Assembly: GCF_000189635.1 (NCBI RefSeq)
Contig: NW_002476559.1
Coordinates: 2,150,252-2,214,251 of the forward strand
Origin: Tetrahymena thermophila SB210
Taxonomy: Eukaryota > Ciliophora > Oligohymenophorea > Hymenostomatida > Tetrahymenidae
Direction of reading: 5' to 3'
Length of the DNA stretch: 64,000 nt
In this document: positions 14,601-27,134 of the stretch, piece after piece
Layout: the number at the start of each line of letters is the position of its first letter
Position numbering within the stretch: position 1 is the first letter of the stretch
Made by a program: the position numbers and the translations under genes
The notes under the pieces: generated by a model
The model's database searches: none
Seen by the model: only the letters and a program-made list of their open reading frames with translations
Told to the model about the DNA's origin: nothing

Positions 14601-17600
14601 TAATAGCAATAATAGTAGTATTAAAATTAAGAAAGTTTATAGAAAAAGGGATCTTAAGATGATTTACGCTCAAGTGGGAATTAATTAGATTAATATTATC
14701 ATTCATCTAAGCAGATAACTAAGTAGCCTTCTTAATAGGAATTAACAAAATAAAGTAAACAATCACAAGATGATAATTTATCATAATCTAAATAAATTTC
14801 ATAATAATCTAATAACTCTACTAAATAATAAAAATCTATTGAAAAAAGTTTATCTAGAGATTCATCTTCCCCTATTACCAGATAATAAACTGCTTAAAAT
14901 GCACAATCTAAATAAAATTCAATCAAAGAAAAGGATTCTAATAGTCCTAGCTCTTAAATGAAACTTAGTGGAACTTATTCTTTAAAGCAATCAGGAGATC
15001 TTAAAACCCAAAAACAACCAGGCATACTTACTATTGAAGATAATCAAGAAGAAATTGAATAATCTAATTCTTAAAATACAAAATAAAACAAATTATCAGT
15101 ACAACCAATAGAAGCCCATAAGCGTCAATCATTTGGTATTTATGATTCTAACTCAAACGATGGAAATTTAAGTAGTAGAAAAACAACAGAAGTTCAACAA
15201 TCACCAGTTTTTAATTAAAATGAATAAAAAATTATTTTTGCTCAAGATGATTAAATTGAAGATGATAATGAAGATGATCAAGATAATGATAGGGTTAAAA
15301 AACAAAAATACAGTCCTTCAAGTTAAATAGAAAAGCAATAATCTGATAATAATATTAAATAATCCTAGACAGTCTAAGATAAAAAATAATAATCTTAAAA
15401 TCCACAAGATAAATCATAAGGAAATTATGGTAATTAAAAAAGCAAATAATCTAATCCTAGTTAGGATGAAATTTAACAATATGAAGATGAAGAAGTAGAA
15501 GAGTTAGAATTTGTTTAAAGCAGCAAAAATAATAACAATAGCAGAATTAAATAGAATAGAGAAGAAACACCAAAAGAGACTTAAAATGCTTAGAATGTTA
15601 TTTAAAATGATGAATCAGATAATTTTGAGTAAGGATAAAATAAGTAAGTTACAAGAAGTAAATCTCCTCAGCAAAATAACTTAGGTTAATAGATGAGGCA
15701 GTCTTCTTCTTCTGTTAATTAAGATTAAACAAAATAATCATAAAATATATTAAAGGATTAGTAACCACAAAGAGGTAGAGATAGAGAAGATTAAAATATA
15801 TAAAAAACATAAAATATCTCTAGAAGCAAATCTCCTTCATCAGGAAGTGTTTAAAATTAACAAATTAATAAGCAAGATAGCAGAGAAAATCCTACACAAA
15901 ATATTAATAAATAAAGAAGCAAAGAGTATGAAACCTAAAACAATTCAATTAAATCAAGTAGCAAATCTCCTTAAAACAATCTTTAAAGATAGCAACTCTC
16001 TAAATAGGCTTCTAACTAGGATACTAGAGAAAATCCTATTCAGAATATCAGTAAATAGAGAAGTAATGATTTATAAAGTAAAGTAGTTTCTAATTTGTCA
16101 AGAAGCAAATCACCCTCAAGCAGCAGTGATGAAAACCAACAAATAAAGAGAGAAAAGTCTTTACTTAAAGATTAGCAAACATATAAAGGTTCCTAATAAT
16201 AGTAGTAATAATAATAATCATCATTAGAAATTTCTTAATAGAATAAACCATAGTTGTAGGTTTAATAACAAAACTCCAAAGATTTAGAACAAGAAACCAA
16301 TCAGCCTATTAAGGGAATAAATGCTGAGGAAAAGGAGATCACACCTTCTTCATAGAATTAGAACAAAGACTAAAAGTGGAAATTAGCTGAAAAGAAACAA
16401 GATGGAAAATAATCATTTGAGCAATTCAAAAAGTAGCTTAGCTAAAATAGCGCCCACACTCCTTAGAGTGTCAGCTCTCCTACTGATAAACCTAAGAATT
16501 TTGAAGATTATCAAAAATAGAGTTCTAAAAGAGATGAATCACCTTTAGAATAGAAGAAAGTTTAAGAAAGCACTAATTAAAGCTATATTTCAAGAGAAAA
16601 GCAAGCCTCATAATCTTCAAAACACTAATCTCCATCATAGAGAATACCTAGTGGAACTGCAGCTCAAAACAATAGCAAGAATAACACATAAGAAAATGAA
16701 CTGATTGAATAGAATTAGAAGTTAGAATAAGAAGGTTTAGTGATTAGTGATGTTATTGATACTTAAGACCAGATAGAAACAAACAGAAATATTTCTGCTC
16801 GTTAAATTTTGAATACTTAAAACTCTAGACACGATACTTCTCCTATGCAAAGACACTAAAGTCCAAGCATAAGCTAGAATGTTACTCAAGAAGAATAAGT
16901 GAAAAGAAACTTACCTTAAAATTAATATCAAAGTGGAAACTAAGACAAGCAAGATGAAGCTATTCCTTCTTAAATTTCTTAAAAGAGAAGCGTCAGCCCC
17001 AAATAATTGAGCTAAAATTTGGAGTAATAGACTTAACAAGTTAATAGCAATAAGTTAAGAGATAGTGGTTTGATTTAATAGAAGCAAGTAGAGACTTCTT
17101 AACAAGGCTTGAAAGGTAAATACACACCTAGGTCAAGTGAATCATCTTCACCTCTAAATAGTTTTCCTAATTAGGCAAACTCAGATAGTGAAAATCTCCA
17201 ATAATAATACAATGATGAAGCTTTGAAAATTGAAGATTTATAAAGCTCAAAATAATAAAGCTAAAGAGTTTAACAAAATAACCAAAAGGGAATTCAAAAA
17301 CAGTCTAGTACTTCATCATCCAAAGAGAGGTAGAAATAAAATTTATAGGTTGATTCTAATTTAGAGCTACAAAAATAGAATTAGATTGTTGTTTCTCCTA
17401 ACTTTTAACAAGGGCAAGTTATTTAATCACCTAATTTCTAGCAAGCTTAATTAACTTAGTCATAAACAGGTAAAGAAATTCTTCCTTTAAAACAATAAGG
17501 TAAATCAGGAAATATTTATGAAGAAGATTAATAGGGTAATGATTAAAGTGATGATTTTTCTTCTGACAATAGATTGTCGCCACTTGAATAAAAAAATAAA

Positions 17601-20600
17601 GATCTTATTAAAAATACTTAGAGCATACCAAAAAATAATCAAGCATCAACATTCAGCAATAATTCAAATAGATAGTCTCAAAACGAAGAAAGTTAACATT
17701 AAAGAGAACCATACTAGCAGTTAAAGTAAAATAGAACAGGTGAGTTCATATAATAAAACCAACAACCTTAAGTTACTCAAAACACTAATCGCACTTCTCG
17801 CTCTCCAAGTACATCTAGAGTCTCTCCTCATCAAGCTACTTAGCAAAATGTATCTCCAAAAATAAATAATAAACAAGGAGGATAAATGAATAACAATTAG
17901 TAAAAAAGCTCTCAGGTAAGCATCAGAGGAGAAAGATCAAACTTATCTCCCAGAATGAGTTAAGAAAATATTATAGAACAACAAAATGGTGATAGCTCTT
18001 TTGAATAAATAAATGAAATATTAAATGAAAAAAGAGAGTAAGTCTAACAATAATAAAAGAACACTGATAGAAACCGTATTGCAAGTATTGTATCTAATAT
18101 GAATAATTCTTCAAATAACATCACTTAGTTAAATCCCACTGGTACTCTGAATACTTAAAATATACCTACAGTTTAAACATCCTACTCACCTCGCAGTTAG
18201 CATTAAGGTAGCCAAAATTACAATATTTACACTCAAGTGTAATAAGATGCAGTGATTTCACCTAGAATACAGTAAAATTCCTAGTAGAGTTTCAATTAAC
18301 GTACCTCTAGAGGAAATTCTCAGACTAGTCTTCCTTTGATTCCTCCAGAGATACAAGATGAAAAGTATAGAGTTTTAAGGGAAAGTGCATTAGGAAGCAT
18401 AGTTTAGAAGAAGGAGGAAAGAGATAGCTAAGTCTTCAATCTAGTTAAGAACTCTGGATATTCTTCACCTAATCCTTCTTTCCATTAGTAGGTATAAGAA
18501 GAAGAATTAAGACAATAATAATCATAAAATTTGAATAGATAATTTGAAGGTGAAGAAGAATCTAATTCAGATGTTCCTTCAAATCTTAGAAATAGCTTAA
18601 ATTAGTAATCCATATATTCAACTGGTTTGCTTAAGCAAAACTCCCCTTCGAGAAAGATGTCAAATTCTTTATCTTAATTACAACAACAGCCATAGTAGAT
18701 ATTGAATGAATCTGAATTAACTGGAAATATTAACAATTCTAATTACACTGGAGGCTTTGAAAGTGCAAGTTAAAGCTAATCTGGAGTAAATAATCAAAAC
18801 GCTGCTCTTGCTAAGGAAATTATGCGTAGAAGTGCAAATCTGAGAGACTAAGAAAAATTAATTCATAAAGATAAGGATAAATTCTTATAAAAGAGTAGCC
18901 GCAGCAATAGCTAGAATAGCAATTCGATTCATCAATCTTTACAAAGTCCTCAACAGAATAATGTAGTTTTCAACTCATAAGTTGGACAAGTTAGTGCAAT
19001 TCTTGATGAAAGAAGCTAAATTTCTGGTGCAGCATTTATGGGCAGCTAATCTATCCCTTTTAATGACAACAGCTAAGTTTTTGCTAATCAAGAAAATTTG
19101 CATTCTCAAAACTTAAAAAATTCTCAGAACCAGCAATATGCCTAACACCCTCTTCAACAAGCTATTCAAAACATAGGAGGTTCCATAATAGAAAGATAAG
19201 AACTTCAAAATGAAAGTAACAACTTTACTACTCTTACTCAATCAGGAAATAAGTAAGCTATTCCTAGAGTTCATTCAAGAAATGTATCTAGATCAAATGT
19301 AGCTTTAGAGAATGATCAGATCTAAAGTAATGACCAAACAAGTCAAAATGAACAAGAAGAAATAGATCCAACTAATATCTATCAAGCATATCGCATGAAA
19401 AATCCAAGATCTTCATCAAGCATAGGATAAAATATATCTCCTAAAACATACGTAGAGCATGCAAATATGAATTAAGCAATCTAAGAGTAGCAATATATAG
19501 AAAAGGTATAAACAATCAATGAAGAATAGAAAAGACTTTAAAATTTAAAGCAATAAGAGTAGTAATACAATCCGAATGCTTAATAATCTAGCAATGATTA
19601 AGTATATGAAAATTAATCTGGTTAATTTGCAGGAAATAATTAAGATAATAAACAGAGTAATAATGTTGATATCAGCTCTGATGAAGAATTAGATAAAGAA
19701 TATGCTACAATTGAAGAAGCACAATAAGCTCTGATGAGAAGCTAACAACGAAAGTTAGAAAAATTTTAAAATAAGAAATAAGAAGCACAGTAGAGAAAGG
19801 ATTCGGATGAAATTTTGTTTTATTCAGGAATTGAAGAAAGTTAAAGAGCAAAACAGGATCATATTTCTCACAAAGAACATGAAGATTGGCTTAGAAAATA
19901 AGAAGTTATAGAAAAAGAATAATACAAACAAAAATAATAACAAATGCTAAAAGAGTAGCAAAATAAACAAAAAACACCCTAGTAATAACTTTATGATCAT
20001 CATGATGACTAATTAGAGAGCTAACTACACCAGTAAGCTGAATAATATCTATAAAATACTTATGGTGATAAACTTAATCTCAATCAAAATAGCAACAATT
20101 AAAATAAAGATAGATTAAACAAGCAATAAGATAAATCAGCTAATAATTCTTAGAATCCATTATCTAATTAAGGACTTGGAAGCGATCAAAAATCTTCAAG
20201 TCTTTAAATTTCTCAATCTTAAAATAAAAATACTTCTTCTGAAATAACATTCCTAAATAGCAACTAAGATAACTCAGGTCATAAAGATGATAAAGAAATT
20301 TAAAGCGCTACATTTGCAGTCTAGAGCAATAACTAACAAGCCAGCTCACCTATTTAATAAAAAGAAAAATAAAATTCTCATAAGCAATAAGTAATAATTT
20401 TTTTAGTGAAAATTTTAAATTAATATTTAAACTTTAAAAGTAGAATGAAGCTGTTCCAACATTTGGTGATTATGATGGTTCTTCCCAAAGGTCGACATCT
20501 AGGAAAAACTCTTTAAATCAAAATAACAATGAAAGCAAGTTTAAGTAGGAAGATTAGAACGAATCTTAAGCTTAGAGAGACTTCAGTCGCAAAAATAGCT

Positions 20601-23600
20601 AGCAAAACGAGCAATTCAATCAAAGCAGACAATAGCAACAAAAATAAAATGAAAATCTTTTAGGTAATTTAAAATTTTTAAAAATCTATTTTTAATACTA
20701 TTTAAATTAAAAATATTAAGATGACGATTTTGTTTACTTGAGCAATAGTAATCAAATTAAGAAGTCACCTCCTGGTAGCATTTATTAAATAATTGAAAAG
20801 TAAAAGCAAGATATTGAATAAAATAAATAAATGTCAGAGTAAAATAAGAAGGCAACATTATTACCTGTTCAGTAAGGATAAAAGTTATCATTTTAAGATT
20901 ACAAGAGCTAACAAAACCCTAATTAATAGCATAAATAATCACCTACTTTTAATTAAATGCCCTAGGAAGAATAGGATTAAAATAGCAATAAACAGCTTGG
21001 TAGCTAGCATAATTACAACAACTCTGTTACAACATGCTAATTCAATAATCCAGTTAGCCTTCAAAATTCTTAATTAGGAATTGAACCTCACTCAGAAGAT
21101 CCTCAATACGATTTAGATTTATTCCGCATTAAACCTAACCAAAATAAATAACGCTAAGAGAATTCCAAACAAGAGTTTGGTAGAGAATCTTTTGGTAATA
21201 ATAATGAAGGAGATATTCTTTCTGATGAACAGATCATACAAAATTTCAATGAAAATATTGCACCAAGAGCAATAAATAAGTAATTACCTCCAAACTCCAA
21301 CAGCAGCAGAGGCAAAACAATCGCTCAAGTAAAATTTGATTAATGAATTTTTCATTTTTTTTAGTGTTAAAAAAAATAAATATTTATTTATGAATCATTA
21401 ATTTATTGAAAAATAATAAATAAAAAGGCATACGAAGAATCTAGTGAAGCACACAACACAAGCTATTACTCTTAACACTTTTAGAAAACTGAAGAGAGTT
21501 TAGATGACAACAGCATTCAAAATTATAGTTAGTTTAGACCTTTCTATGATAAGGCTTAAGGAGATGAATCTAGTGCAATCAATATTAATTACACTCCTGA
21601 TAAATAAAATGCTTCTAGAACTCAGTTTAGTGCAAATCAATTCTAGACTAGCTACTATTAATCTCCATCAATGAATCTTAGCAGAGGTTATAAATAAGCC
21701 TCATTGGATCCTTTATAGATATAAGGAAATCGCTAATAATTAGAACAATTAATTGCTTCGTAAAGAGCTTAAACTGAAAGAAACTTCCATCACTCAGCCA
21801 GCTTGAATGATAATAAGAGTAAGGGCTTTTAGAGCGATAGAAATGAAAATGAACACAAATCTTTTGGAGATTATAAGAATCAGAAAACAAGAGATCAAGT
21901 AATAGCTGAATTATATCAAAAAGAAGTAGGACAAATGTAATAAAATGTGCTTTAAAAGATTTATGATCACAGCAAAGACATCAGCTAATCTTTCTCTAAA
22001 TCTAGAGGTTCTGATATCAATTACAATCCTTTCTTAAAGTCTACATCAAACCAAAAAGATATGTCTATTTTAGATAAGTCTATCTTCAATAAGCTTAGCA
22101 GTGAAAAACAAATATGTGTAGTTATTGCTATGAAATTGGAAAAGTTCCAGCTTAAGAGAAAGTTCCATGCTTTTTAGAATATGAAAGTTAAAACTTAAAT
22201 GGCCACAAAAAGAGAAAGTTTTTCAAACATGCACTTTAGACAAAAGTAACAGATAGCTAAAGTAATATATTAGACATTATAAAACAACTTGAAGAAACAA
22301 TACTTGGATTTCTTTATTAGACTCAGAAAGAATTTAATCCTTCAAAACGTTAATATGGGCTAATATTCCTAACGTTCCTAACAATAAATAAATAGCTAAG
22401 ACTAAATTGATTTTAAAAATCTAACAAGGGAACAGTAATTCCTCTACCACTCAATCGGTCACTTCTCTAAAACAATAAATAAACTCAAACAAGGAAGATT
22501 GAGAAATGCATTCGACCAAATCTTATATTCCTATAGTTCACTGCGTCCAACCATAGATTAGAATTAGTTCTTCTGTAAATTTTAGATAAATTTTAAAATT
22601 GATTTCATTTTTTTTCTAATGCTAATTTTTGATTAACTTTTTTTTATAATTTGCTAGTGTCCTAAAGAAATTAGAATTTGAGATAGCCTATTTTTTACAC
22701 TGATGGTAATGAGGTATCTGACCCTTAGACTCCAGAAAGAAAATCAAGATCAATGAAGAATAATAAGGGTTTACAAAGAGCTACATCTGACAGTCCTGAA
22801 AGACTTGCAAAGATTTAATAACAAGTTAGAAACAGCTAAAAACAAAACTCTTTCAAATAACCTCTCTAACTTCATAAAATGAATGAAGATGAACAATAAT
22901 ATTAATAAGATAATAATAACTAATCTTTTTCTGAAAACCAAGCAAATAATGAACCATTTAATTACAGCAACAAATAATCTCAGTAATTAGGAAGTCAAAT
23001 TGAAAATCTTTACTTCTCAAAGAAGACTACTGATTCGCAGGCATCAATCAGATAGATTTATAACCTCAATGACCACTCTAAAGGCTATAAATTCCAGATG
23101 AATGAGTTTGAGTCAAACTTAGAATCTCCTCATGATAGAAACACAGAAGACAATGACTACAGACCTCAATATGGTAAATAATTTAAATTAACAAATTTAA
23201 AGTTTTTATACTAAATAATTAATAAAGCTCCTGCTTATGCTGATCCTAAAGAGTTCTAGCCAGACACTCAATACATTCGCAATTTGAGTTAAGATGATTT
23301 ACTCTTGATTGAAGAGCTCTATAAAAATAACAATGCTAATCCTAACTTGCTGCGTCCTCTCACTGGATCCTAATACTAACAAAAACACTAATCTCATGGT
23401 AGTAGAATGGATTACAGCGATTTTGATCAACACTCTTAACATAATGAATAAGAAAAGCACTAATTTGAGAAATATCTTAACTAATTCAATCTTAGTATGA
23501 GCCAAAACTAGTCTATATCTCACACTCCTTACTAGTAACCATACTAAAGCAACAATTTAAGAAATTCTGCTTCATTAAAATAACATAATTTACAGAATCT

Positions 23601-24306
23601 TTACAATGTTTAAATTGCAGATTATTAAGTAGATGATGATAACTCCCTAAATCAAGGTGAGCCCCACCATATGTAAAACTAACAGTTCCAACATTCTTAC
23701 ACCCTCCCAACTGAATAAATGAAGTTACTAAACTAAAGTTAATAATACGCCTTTATCCCTGAAAGTCTTTAACCTGGTTACATGCATAAGTATGCCAATA
23801 AGCTTCTAAAAATCCCAGCAATAGTTAACTATACAGACTTAAGATCGAGTATGACTGGTGATAAAAAAATGAATGAATAAAGCTTAAACAATCCTCCTGC
23901 TTAATATCTTCCAGGTTATGAAAAAGTAATAAACGCCCAGAAACAAGCTATAGCAAAATCTTTTAAGAAATTGCATAACGAAAAAGTAACTGGTAAAGAA
24001 ATTTCTCTCAACCCCAACTAATCATTAATGAACAGCACTAGCGTTTTATCTCCTAGTTAAAGAGGATTAATGTCTTCTTAATCTATGTATATTACAAACC
24101 TAAACTAAAGTTCCTATCAGTCTCCAAGACAATCGATGGTTGCAATGAATGCATCAAACAGATTGTATGGTATTGCAGTATAAAAGCAGTAATAACAACA
24201 ACAATAGTAATAAAGCTAATAGCAATCTACAACTGGCAGTAAAAGATTGATATCTCCAGATAATAAATCTTACTCCTTAAGGAGATCTGGTGGCTAATTT
24301 AATTGA
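2625..24306 (+). CDS. Giant RCC1-like repeat protein, about 6,651 aa, 14 exons
   Basis: Exons by frame continuity: 2625-2736, 2864-3034, 3161-3278, 3365-3411, 3663-3842, 4106-4678, 4735-5155, 5215-5585, 6001-20390, 20441-20663, 20721-21328, 21428-22574, 22658-23173, 23228-24306 (TGA). The sum is 19,956 nt with every splice phase matching. Residues about 25-415 resemble RCC1 propeller blades: DDGWSWNLGDQL, LTESGKVYVKG, ISLGLNHAAAIDDSDNLYIWG, LTKNGLIFILGEY. Residues about 1371-2985 are a 52-unit GYDxxGxPIxE repeat array. The rest is Gln/Asn/Ser-rich, with charged helical stretches around 13,260-13,420 and 19,700-19,960 and a less disordered helical segment near residues 5945-6115. No signal peptide or transmembrane segment is visible. 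RCC1 propellers act as GEFs or protein-interaction platforms; any such role here is inference. Exon 8 to exon 9 is the weakest join: an in-frame ATG at 5964 would allow a second gene to start there. Confidence 0.82.
8118..12960 (+). repeat. Protein-coding tandem array, about 52 GYDxxGxPIxE units
   Basis: Inside the 14.4-kb exon of the giant gene. Each unit has the core K-(V/I)-(V/I)-G-Y-D-x-x-G-x-P-I-(V/I)-E followed by a variable linker, giving units of about 20-40 residues. From about 9070 onward the units follow a fixed order of five types: A (ends SQGKI), B (ends IFVDNKDLK), C (PLIEKVV), D (KNTKAQITK) and E (IIEEVLEDE, then a KK-rich linker). This order recurs eight times with an average spacing of about 454 nt (unit-A starts near 9070, 9540, 10000, 10455, 10900, 11360, 11800, 12265, 12705) and ends with a partial A-B-C. 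The first nine units are more divergent. I hand-counted the units; a few could be split differently. I do not recognise the repeat as a named domain. Confidence 0.85.
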
Positions 24307-25113
24307 GCAAATTTAACTTAATAACTTTAATTTGTAATTAAAAAAATTAGTTTCATTTATTTTAAAATTAAAATTATTTATTTACATATACATTTTGAAG
24401 TAAAAGCTGAATATTTTTATTTATATATAATATATAATTAATCTTTTGTTTAATATTGTTTTAATTATTCAACAAATCTATTTGCTTTAATTATTTTAAT
24501 TTTGAAAGATACATAAATAATCTAATTAATACCTTTTAATCAAATTAAAATCCACTAAAAGGTATTTAATACTATTTTCATTTAAAAATACAAAATTTAT
24601 TAAAATTTTTACTGATTAATATGTTTTTTTAATTTATTTTTATTTAAATATAAATAATAAATCACCTGTTTTGTTTAAAATTTACATATCTACAAAAAAA
24701 TTTTAGTAAGTTCAACAAATTTAATACTTTATTTATTTTTTGATTAAAAGTGCTACTTAGAGTTAATATTCGTATTCCTTTTAGTGAGATTATAAAATGT
24801 GATGTAATTTATTTTATAAAGTTTTCACTTTGATAAATTAAAATTTTACACATAAAAGTTTTTAAATACTATCAGAAAAATTTTAGAGCAAAAAATTTTG
24901 ATAATAAAAACAAAATGAAACATTATAATTAAAATTAAATATTTTTGAGAAATTGTTTAATAATTTAATTTAATGTGATTATTTGTTGCATAAATCAATT
25001 TAAAAAATTGTCTATATATTTAAACATTTTGTTAATTTCTAATAATTAATATTTTTAATTTATTAAAATAATTTCTTCTAAATTTATTTATTTATTTTTA
25101 ATTTAATTTAAGT
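24307..25113. other. Convergent intergenic region with an 11-bp hairpin
   Basis: Lies between the 3' ends of the giant gene (+) and LSM4 (-). It is extremely A+T rich. The only structure I see is a perfect 11-bp inverted repeat, AATACCTTTTA (24528-24538) and TAAAAGGTATT (24556-24566), around a 17-nt loop about 220 nt after the giant gene's stop. It could be a 3'-UTR or termination structure, or chance. Confidence 0.5.
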
Positions 25114-25922
25114 TCATGAACCTCTTGGCTTAGACTTTCCCTTATAACCTCCTCTACTTTTTTCGAACTTTTCTATTAAGATTTTATTTAATAAATAAAT
25201 ATTTTTTTAATTAGTAAAATGTACTATTTTGCTTTCCATCCTTTTCTTGTGTTGCAGCTCCCTCCTTCTTTTGCTTCATTTTATTCTTAGCCTCTTCTTT
25301 TTATTCATTTACTAGACAGAAATAATATTTATTTTGATGTAAATTAAATCTTTATAAGCAATAGATAAAAAATAAACAAATATTCAAATAATTATGAAAA
25401 GCTTTTTACATATTTCTTATTCTTCAATAGCCTTGTCAATGACGGCCTCATCCTGTTAAATAATTTATTTATTTACCATAAAATAAATATTGAACATTAT
25501 TATTAAATGAATAATAAATACCATTTAAAAATATTTAAGAGAAGCACCTTTAATATATATTTGATCAATATTCATAAATTTCTGACTATCCTTTATTATT
25601 TAAAGATTTTAAATGATATTGTAAAATGCTAAAGGTAATTACAATTTACTTTAGAAGTAAATGTCACTTCAGTTAATTGTATATTCATAAATCTATCTAC
25701 ATCCTCTAAAACTCCAATATAAGTATCACCGCTCTTCAGCTCTACCATCTAATTTACAAATAATCTAAAATGAATTCTTAAGAATAAAACTTAAAATGCT
25801 TTATTACCACTTTAGATTTCTTAGCAGCTTTCAAAATGTTTGAAGGAAACTAAATTATATTGATGAAAATAATTTCTTTTAACTAAAATATTTTATTTAT
25901 TTATATAAATTACTAAACTCAT
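25114..25922 (-). CDS. LSM4: U6 snRNA-associated Sm-like protein LSm4
   Basis: Seven exons (minus strand): 25922-25914, 25849-25808, 25748-25650, 25590-25522, 25452-25410, 25311-25225, 25172-25114, giving 135 aa ending at TGA. LSm4 is a subunit of the LSm2-8 ring on U6 snRNA (splicing) and of the LSm1-7 ring (mRNA decay). The start MSLFPSNILKAAKKSKV followed by MVELKSGDTYIGVLEDVDRF matches the Sm1 motif of LSm4 in spacing. FMNIDQIYIKGASLKYF is the Sm2 motif (strands 4-5, with the RNA-contacting Gly), and DEAVIDKAIEE matches the conserved helix after the Sm fold. The C-terminus is a Lys-rich linker followed by a short RGG/Gly-Lys tail (SRGGYKGKSKPRGS), as in other LSm4 proteins. The first exon encodes only three residues and was chosen because it restores the correct length. 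Identification is firm; exact exon ends are manual. Confidence 0.88.
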
Positions 25923-27134
25923 TGCTTAATAGTTGTAAATTCTTCTTAAATAATGGATAGGTATTTAATTTTTTTAATATCTTAGAAATTTATTAAAATA
26001 GTATTGATTCTTACTTAGTAGAATGTATAGATCAATCAATTAATAATTTATTTATTTTCTTGCTTAATTAAATGTTAAAAATATTTGAATACTTTTCTAG
26101 CTAAAAAGATATTAATTAATGGTCTATTCCTTTATTAGGTAAACACTCTTTTAATACAATAAATAGAATACTGCTAATTAATTAATTAATTAATTAATTA
26201 ATATTTCTACTTTATTTTTCAAAATACTCTACAAAATTTAAAAATAACTTGTTTTTGAATAAAAAATATTTTTTATGTTTATTCTATTTTTAAATCTTAA
26301 ATTATTAATTTAAAATTTATTTTATATTTTATAAAAATTTATGATGATAATTAATTGGATATTTTTGAAATTAACCAAATTATTAATAAAAATGATATTT
26401 ATTCTAAATTAATCCTATTAGATTATTTGTGAATGTTTTCAAATCAAATTTTGCATTTAAACACTTCATTATATAAAAACTCTATAATATTTCAAATTTT
26501 ATTACATCTCTTAATATATTTTTTTAATTTATAAGTCTTATATATATATAATTAAGTTACACAACTCAAAGAATATTTTAAATATTTATTCCTTCTTTAC
26601 ATAATTTGTTTCAAAATTTTTTAAGTATCAAAACTTAAAATAGATTTTTTTTCAAAAGAGTTCATTTTAAAAATAAATTTAATAAAAAACTAAAAAAAAC
26701 CATGAATATAATATAAAAACTTGAATTTATTTTGTTGATACTAAAATGAAAATTTAAAAATTATAGAATAACCTAGTATGATTTTTAAATGAAGTTAACA
26801 ACAATTTAAAAAGTTTATTTGTTAAAAAAAATAACAAGCTAGCAACAAAACCAATAAGAAAGAAAGGAATGAAACAAACTTACTTTATTTAATTTATCAT
26901 CGGAATCGTAATGTTACAAAATCAATTCTCAAAAATATTGAACGAATTTCTACTCATAAACTAAAATTTTGTTATCAAAAATAATTGTTAACACTTTTTT
27001 TTGAGAAATATTTTGTTTTGATTTAATAGATAAAAGTAGTGCAAAGTTAGATGTTTTTCCACCATTATGATATAAAAAATAAATATCAATCACCTTTTAC
27101 GAGAGCGGCTAATTGTAAATAAATTAAATTTTTA
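25923..27134. other. Divergent intergenic region
   Basis: Separates LSM4 (-) from the next gene (+), so it should contain both promoters. It is A+T rich, with an (ATTA)n microsatellite at about 26174-26203. I see no coding frame, tRNA or other RNA gene. Confidence 0.55.
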
